In this document: piece by piece, positions 60,653 to 64,000 of the stretch
Layout: each line of letters opens with the position of its first letter
Numbering within the stretch: position 1 is the stretch's first letter
DNA from: Deltaproteobacteria bacterium
GTDB taxonomy: Bacteria; Desulfobacterota; Binatia; UBA9968
Assembly (NCBI GenBank): GCA_016874755.1
Contig: VGTH01000014.1
Span: 51,288 to 115,287 of the forward strand
Length of the DNA: 64,000 nucleotides
Reading direction: 5' to 3'
Translations under genes and position numbers: made by a program
The notes under the pieces: generated by a model
Databases searched by the model: none
What the model was told of the DNA's origin: nothing
The model's input: only the letters and a program-made list of their open reading frames with translations

Positions 60653-61456
60653 CTAGGCATGCCGCGCTTTCGCGCGCGCGACGTTAAGCAATTCTTCCAT
60701 CGGGCGCTTTGATGCAAAGATGCAAATCACGCCGCCTTCTCGGTGCAACACGGCGTTAACCCCGTCCTGTGAGAACATGTGGAAGTTCATTTTCTTTTCC
60801 GGATCGAAGAATAGGTTGGCCTCGCGCGGCGCGTCATGTTCGTCCCCCAGGAAGGTAAAGCATAGAATCTCCGGGCCCTCGCCGCTGTAAACAACGACCT
60901 GGATGGGACGGGTTGCCATCGTGACGATCGCACCCCTGGCGGGTTTTAACTTTAGCATCGTCAGATCGTAACCCATTGGTTTGAACTTGCCGCCAACGGC
61001 TTGCACCAGTTGCTTGACGACCTCATCGCCATCCTGCGCTTGTACGAACGCGATCTGGTTGCCCAGTGCTTTGCGATAAGTGTTCATGACGGTGGGTGCA
61101 ACTAGGTTCTCTTGCTTAGGGCCGTAGTAGAGAAACGGCAGAATGCCCAAAACCACGGCGGCGGTCGCGAAGGCAACTCGCCAACGGGTTGAGTTCCACC
61201 AATGCACGGGCGGCTGCGTCGCTGTTTGCGTGGTCGCGTATTGCACCAGCGCCGAGAGCCGTTGCTGCAAATCCCTCGGTGCCGTGAGTCCTTCGGCTGC
61301 ACTGCGGGTTTGCTCTTTCAATCTGAATTCGATGGCGCGCGCGGTCTCGCAGTTGCGACATTCGCGCAGGTGATTGGCCAGTTCCGTCTCTTCGGCAGCC
61401 GCTAGCTCGCCGTCGGCAAGGGCGGTGATCAATTCTTGGGCTTCGTCGCATCGCAT
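60653..61456 (-). CDS. Zinc-finger anti-sigma factor, membrane anchored
   Basis: This 267-residue protein has an N-terminal ZAS domain with His29-X3-Cys33-X2-Cys36 (HLRECRNC) preceded by Cys3, which in this family holds the sigma factor and may sense redox. One transmembrane helix lies near residues 93-112 (VAFATAAVVLGILPFLYYG). The C-terminal region is probably periplasmic. It begins 6 bp after the ECF sigma gene, the standard arrangement. What it senses is unknown. Confidence 0.85.
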   Translation of the reverse strand: MRCDEAQELITALADGELAAAEETELANHLRECRNCETARAIEFRLKEQTRSAAEGLTAPRDLQQRLSALVQYATTQTATQPPVHWWNSTRWRVAFATAAVVLGILPFLYYGPKQENLVAPTVMNTYRKALGNQIAFVQAQDGDEVVKQLVQAVGGKFKPMGYDLTMLKLKPARGAIVTMATRPIQVVVYSGEGPEILCFTFLGDEHDAPREANLFFDPEKKMNFHMFSQDGVNAVLHREGGVICIFASKRPMEELLNVARAKARHA

Positions 61457-61462
61457 AGCGGT

Positions 61463-62068
61463 CTACTTCCCATCAGCCGACACATAGTTTTTTAGGTGCC
61501 TGTAAAGCAGGCGCCGCCCGCGCGACAACCGTGAACGAATCGTGCCCACCGGGCAGGACAGGATCTCCGCCGCTTCAACATAGGAAAAATCGCCCATATC
61601 GACGAGCACAATCGGCGCGCGAAATTCCTCCGGAATCTTTTGCAGGGCTGTGCGAATCTCGTCCCTCAGCTCAGCTTGGAGAAAATGCGAGTCAGGCCCC
61701 GGCTCATGTGTTGCGAGGTTATCCCAGTACTCGGCGCCGCTTTCAATCGCGGCCTTATGAGGCTCGATGGGGATTATGTTCTTAACCCGGTTGTACGAGT
61801 CGATGAAAAAATTATGCAGGATCTTGGTCAGCCAGGCTTTCATATTGGTGCCCGGCTCGAACTGCTGGCGCGCGTTGAGCGCCCTTAAAACCGTCTCTTG
61901 TACGCACTCATTCGCTCGGTCGCGGTCCTTCGCCAGATGAGACGCCACCCGGTACAAGTGATCGAGGTGGCCGAGCAGCTCAGCGGCAAAACTCTCTGAT
62001 TCCTTCGACTGGTTGCGATCCCGGAAAAGCACCCGGTCATAGTAGCGAAGGGCAAGGACCGTGTCCAT
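61463..62068 (-). CDS. ECF-family RNA polymerase sigma factor
   Basis: This 201-residue protein has region 2 (LYRVASHLAKDRDRANECVQ, ETVLRALNARQQF, MKAWLTKILHNFFIDSYN) and region 4 (ALQKIPEEFRAPIVLVDMGD, FSYVEAAEILSCPVGTIRSR, LSRGRRLLYRHL). ATG 62068 is chosen because longer starts run through a TPR pseudogene on the other strand; no clear Shine-Dalgarno is seen. It is paired with the anti-sigma gene and probably autoregulated. Confidence 0.85.
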   Translation of the reverse strand: MDTVLALRYYDRVLFRDRNQSKESESFAAELLGHLDHLYRVASHLAKDRDRANECVQETVLRALNARQQFEPGTNMKAWLTKILHNFFIDSYNRVKNIIPIEPHKAAIESGAEYWDNLATHEPGPDSHFLQAELRDEIRTALQKIPEEFRAPIVLVDMGDFSYVEAAEILSCPVGTIRSRLSRGRRLLYRHLKNYVSADGK

Positions 62069-62155
62069 CAATTGGCACAACGGTTGGGCGGCGGCGAAAG
62101 TTCCCAAGCCCGGGCTATTCACATAGGGAAAGTTAGTAACCCTTCCGGAAAATCT

Positions 62156-62476
62156 AGCGCCAATCATGCCAACGTGGCGGCCGCGCTCAATAATCTGGCG
62201 CTGCTCTATCAGTCCCAGGATCTCCATGCCAAGGCCGAGCCGTTGTATCGCGAAGCGCTAGTTATCTTCGAGAAAACTTTAGGGCCCTTTCATGCCAGCG
62301 TCGCCACCAGCCTCAACGATTTGGCCGATGTCTATGAGAAGCAACAACGCTAGAGCGAGGCGGCGCGGCTTTATCACAGATCACTTGGGATTGAAGAAAA
62401 GGCCTACGGGTTAAATCACCCAAGCTTCGCGACGACCCTTGGCAATCTGGCGCGACTCTATAAAACGCAAGCGATC
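62156..62476 (+). pseudogene. TPR (kinesin-light-chain type) repeat remnant
   Basis: The frame reads NVAAALNNLALLYQSQDLHA, KAEPLYREALVIFEKTLGPF, HASVATSLNDLADVYEKQQR then TAG at 62,351, and in the same frame EAARLYHRSLGIEEKAYGL, NHPSFATTLGNLARLYKTQ. These are 42-residue TPR_10/12 repeats of a larger protein. The internal stop and abrupt ends show a gene fragment. Confidence 0.7.
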
Positions 62477-62645
62477 GATAGAGTTCTGCGTGATTGTTGA
62501 GCCCTTTTGCGACTTGCATGTGGTTTGGGCCCAATGTCTTCTCGTAAATCCTCAGCGCGCTTAAACTCGCCGGCCCCAGGATTTTCTCGCGAATCGCCAG
62601 CGCCCGCCGGTACAGCGGCTCCGCCTTGGCATGTTGGTCCTGAGC
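62466..62645 (-). pseudogene. TPR repeat remnant in inverted orientation
   Basis: The minus frame reads HAKAEPLYRRALAIREKILG, PASLSALRIYEKTLGPNHM, QVAKGLNNHAELYRS. About 27 residues are missing between the first two parts compared with a normal 42-residue period. It meets the plus-strand remnant near 62,470, where ARLYKTQ on one strand faces AELYRS on the other. Confidence 0.65.
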
Positions 62646-62676
62646 CCCGGGCTTCGTGTGCGAATATGCTTTGCGC

Positions 62677-62787
62677 TTGTCTTTGAATAAACCGGTTTTC
62701 ACCAATCAGTTCGGCCTGCGCCCCGACGGCAGCGCGATGGGACGTTTCGCTTACCAAGACGGTCGCTGGGTCCAAACAATCAAGTAG
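62677..62787 (+). pseudogene. C-terminal coding fragment, family not identified
   Basis: The frame ending at TAG 62785 reads KPVFTNQFGLRPDGSAMGRF then AYQDGRWVQTIK. It looks protein-like, as the tail of a secreted or ligand-binding protein, but I cannot name the family. Confidence 0.3.
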
Positions 62788-62912
62788 AATTGTCCTGTCA
62801 GCCCGGCGGAGCACAGCGAAACTAGGTCGATCAATTGCGATTGGCAGGAGTTCCATATACAGACCGAGCTATGCTTTGAAATTTGTCACAATCCACGTCA
62901 CGGAGCAATTTC

Positions 62913-63728
62913 ATGCAACCCACCATTTCCGCTTGGCCCGACAACAAAAAGATCGCCGTGCTAGTCACCATCATGTTCGAAGTCTGGTCGGAAGGAAAAG
63001 CGCCGCCCTATTCGCCGATGACGACATCGTTGAAACCCGGCACGCCGGATCTACTGGCGATCTCCTGGTCCGAGTACGGCGGCAAGACCGGCATCTGGCG
63101 CTTCATGCGCATCCTCGATCAAACCGAAATTAAAGCAACGGTTTGCCTGAACGCCAAAGGTGCCGAACTCTATCCGGATGCGGTGAAAGCATTGCACAAG
63201 CGCGGTCATGAAATCGCTGGCCACTCGTACACGCAGGATTTGATTCTGCCTTATCTCGAGCCCGCAGAAGAGAAGGAAGTGATCGCGCGCTGCGCGGGAA
63301 TCATCGAAAAAACGGTCGGCGTGCGCCCCGTCGGCTGGTTCAGCCCCGTCGCCGCGCCCACGGTTAACACCGCCGGCTTTCTCGCCGAGCAGGGCTTTAT
63401 CTGGCACGGCGATTACAACGACACCGACTTGCCCTATGTCCTCGAAACTGGGAAGGGAAAATTAGTCGCCCTCGCCCATAGCGACTTCACCGACAACCGC
63501 ACCCTGCGCTCAAGCCCGCGGATTTTTCATGACGTTTACAAAGACACCTTCGATTTTCTCTACCACAGCGAAACACCATCGTTGATCAACCTGACGGTCC
63601 ACGCCCACTTCGGCGGCCGGCCAATGATGTCGGCCATGCTGGAGAAAATCCTCACTTACATGAAAGGCTTTCCCGGCGTCTGGTTCGCGCGCCACGACGA
63701 AGTGGCGCGCTGGGTGTTGAGCCAGTAA
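62913..63728 (+). CDS. Polysaccharide-deacetylase (NodB) family protein
   Basis: This 271-residue protein has no signal peptide and starts at ATG 62913 with GGAG 8 bases upstream. IMFEVWSEG holds the place of the first NodB motif, KALHKRGHEIAGHSYTQ is the His-rich motif 2, RPVGWFSPVAAPTVNT is motif 3 and LTVHAHFGGRPMM lies near motif 5. The set resembles the PuuE/allantoinase-like branch, so a cyclic amide or N-acyl substrate is as likely as a polysaccharide. Consistent with the hydantoinase and amidohydrolase content of the region. Confidence 0.82.
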   Translation: MQPTISAWPDNKKIAVLVTIMFEVWSEGKAPPYSPMTTSLKPGTPDLLAISWSEYGGKTGIWRFMRILDQTEIKATVCLNAKGAELYPDAVKALHKRGHEIAGHSYTQDLILPYLEPAEEKEVIARCAGIIEKTVGVRPVGWFSPVAAPTVNTAGFLAEQGFIWHGDYNDTDLPYVLETGKGKLVALAHSDFTDNRTLRSSPRIFHDVYKDTFDFLYHSETPSLINLTVHAHFGGRPMMSAMLEKILTYMKGFPGVWFARHDEVARWVLSQ

Positions 63729-64000
63729 GCTACCCAGCCGGCAGACGCGCATCTCGCGCATAGCTACCTCCCCGCGCGCAACCCACTCCCGTGCATGGCG
63801 ATCATCACGTCGAAGTCGTCCACGGCCGTGTTCACGTCCATGGCGCGCACACGGTAGATAAGCCCTAATTAGGGTCTACCATCGGAATTTAGCAGGTAGC
63901 GGTAGCGCTGGGAATCAAGTAGAAGAGATTCGACGAGGGTGTGGCTCTTAGGGTCAGTGGCCTGTGTATTCAGGCTCACATAGCCTGAAATGCCGCCCTC
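63729..64000. other. Right-edge non-coding stretch
   Basis: It has a perfect 12-bp palindrome CCCTAATTAGGG at about 63,866. A minus frame at about 63,768-63,866 reads MDVNTAVDDFDVMIAMHGSG and may be the tail of a lost gene; family unknown. No complete gene is seen. Confidence 0.3.

Overview
The window looks like chromosomal DNA from a GC-rich, respiratory, catabolically versatile environmental bacterium. The gene mix recalls uncultured soil or groundwater lineages formerly filed under Deltaproteobacteria (Binatota/Tectomicrobia-like). It includes orphan Rieske oxygenases, amidohydrolase and MmgE/PrpD proteins, HyuA/HyuB, NMT1-type substrate-binding proteins, paired acyl-CoA dehydrogenases and a NuoA-N block. 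The taxonomic guess is inference. No phage, plasmid, insertion sequence or CRISPR array was recognised.

Layout. 1-3.4 kb is an accessory scar: a decayed Vsr-type endonuclease, a DUF2075 helicase-like gene with two frameshifts, and an intact BrnT/BrnA toxin-antitoxin pair. 3.7-11.4 kb holds two acyl-CoA dehydrogenases (one close to glutaryl-CoA dehydrogenase) and an SDR, then a Lon-like AAA+ protease, an M48/TPR lipoprotein peptidase and a small conserved protein. 11.7-18.8 kb has a remnant of an NtrC-type DNA-binding domain, a TPP dehydrogenase E1 beta/alpha pair, an orphan HTH antitoxin with a perfect 26-bp palindrome upstream, and hyuB/hyuA. 18.9-33.4 kb is a catabolic district: two Rieske oxygenases, amidohydrolase, MmgE/PrpD, BphB-like SDR, secreted esterase, TPP lyase-like enzyme, MCP-type hydrolase, WaaP-like kinase, methyltransferase, isochorismatase-like hydrolase and an NMT1-type binding protein. 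33.5-44.0 kb is a complete nuoABCDHIJKLMN operon without nuoEFG. 44.2-53.3 kb has a truncated binding-protein gene, an alpha/beta hydrolase, larC, an MFS transporter, a cytochrome c', another NMT1-type binding protein and bioF-bioA-bioD. 53.5-57.9 kb is a gene graveyard (DUF1016 and uracil-DNA-glycosylase remnants), then a compact group encoding a DprA-like protein, an AlbA_2/GHKL ATPase and RadA, then tRNA-Leu. 58-64 kb has a 2-hydroxyacid dehydrogenase, a third Rieske oxygenase, tRNA-Gly, an ECF sigma/anti-sigma pair, inverted TPR remnants and a polysaccharide deacetylase.

The most unusual sequence signal is in the spacers. At least six carry tracts with a 7-nt period, usually as facing inverted arms. 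The heptamer differs at every locus (GCCTATT, AATCTCA, AATCCAA, TTGAACC, CACGAGC, AACCCGA) but the architecture is the same. The arms abut or supply start and stop codons of neighbouring genes. A second repeat family is a palindrome built on TTCGACAAGCTCA. In one locus it sits exactly where a binding-protein gene is truncated.

Metabolically the genes fit oxidation of aromatic or cyclic acids through CoA intermediates into a quinone-linked chain. Many oxygenase partners (reductase, ferredoxin, extradiol dioxygenase, E2/E3) are absent from the window and must lie elsewhere if they exist. Broken genes are confined to accessory functions, while dozens of long core genes are intact, which argues for real decay rather than poor consensus quality.
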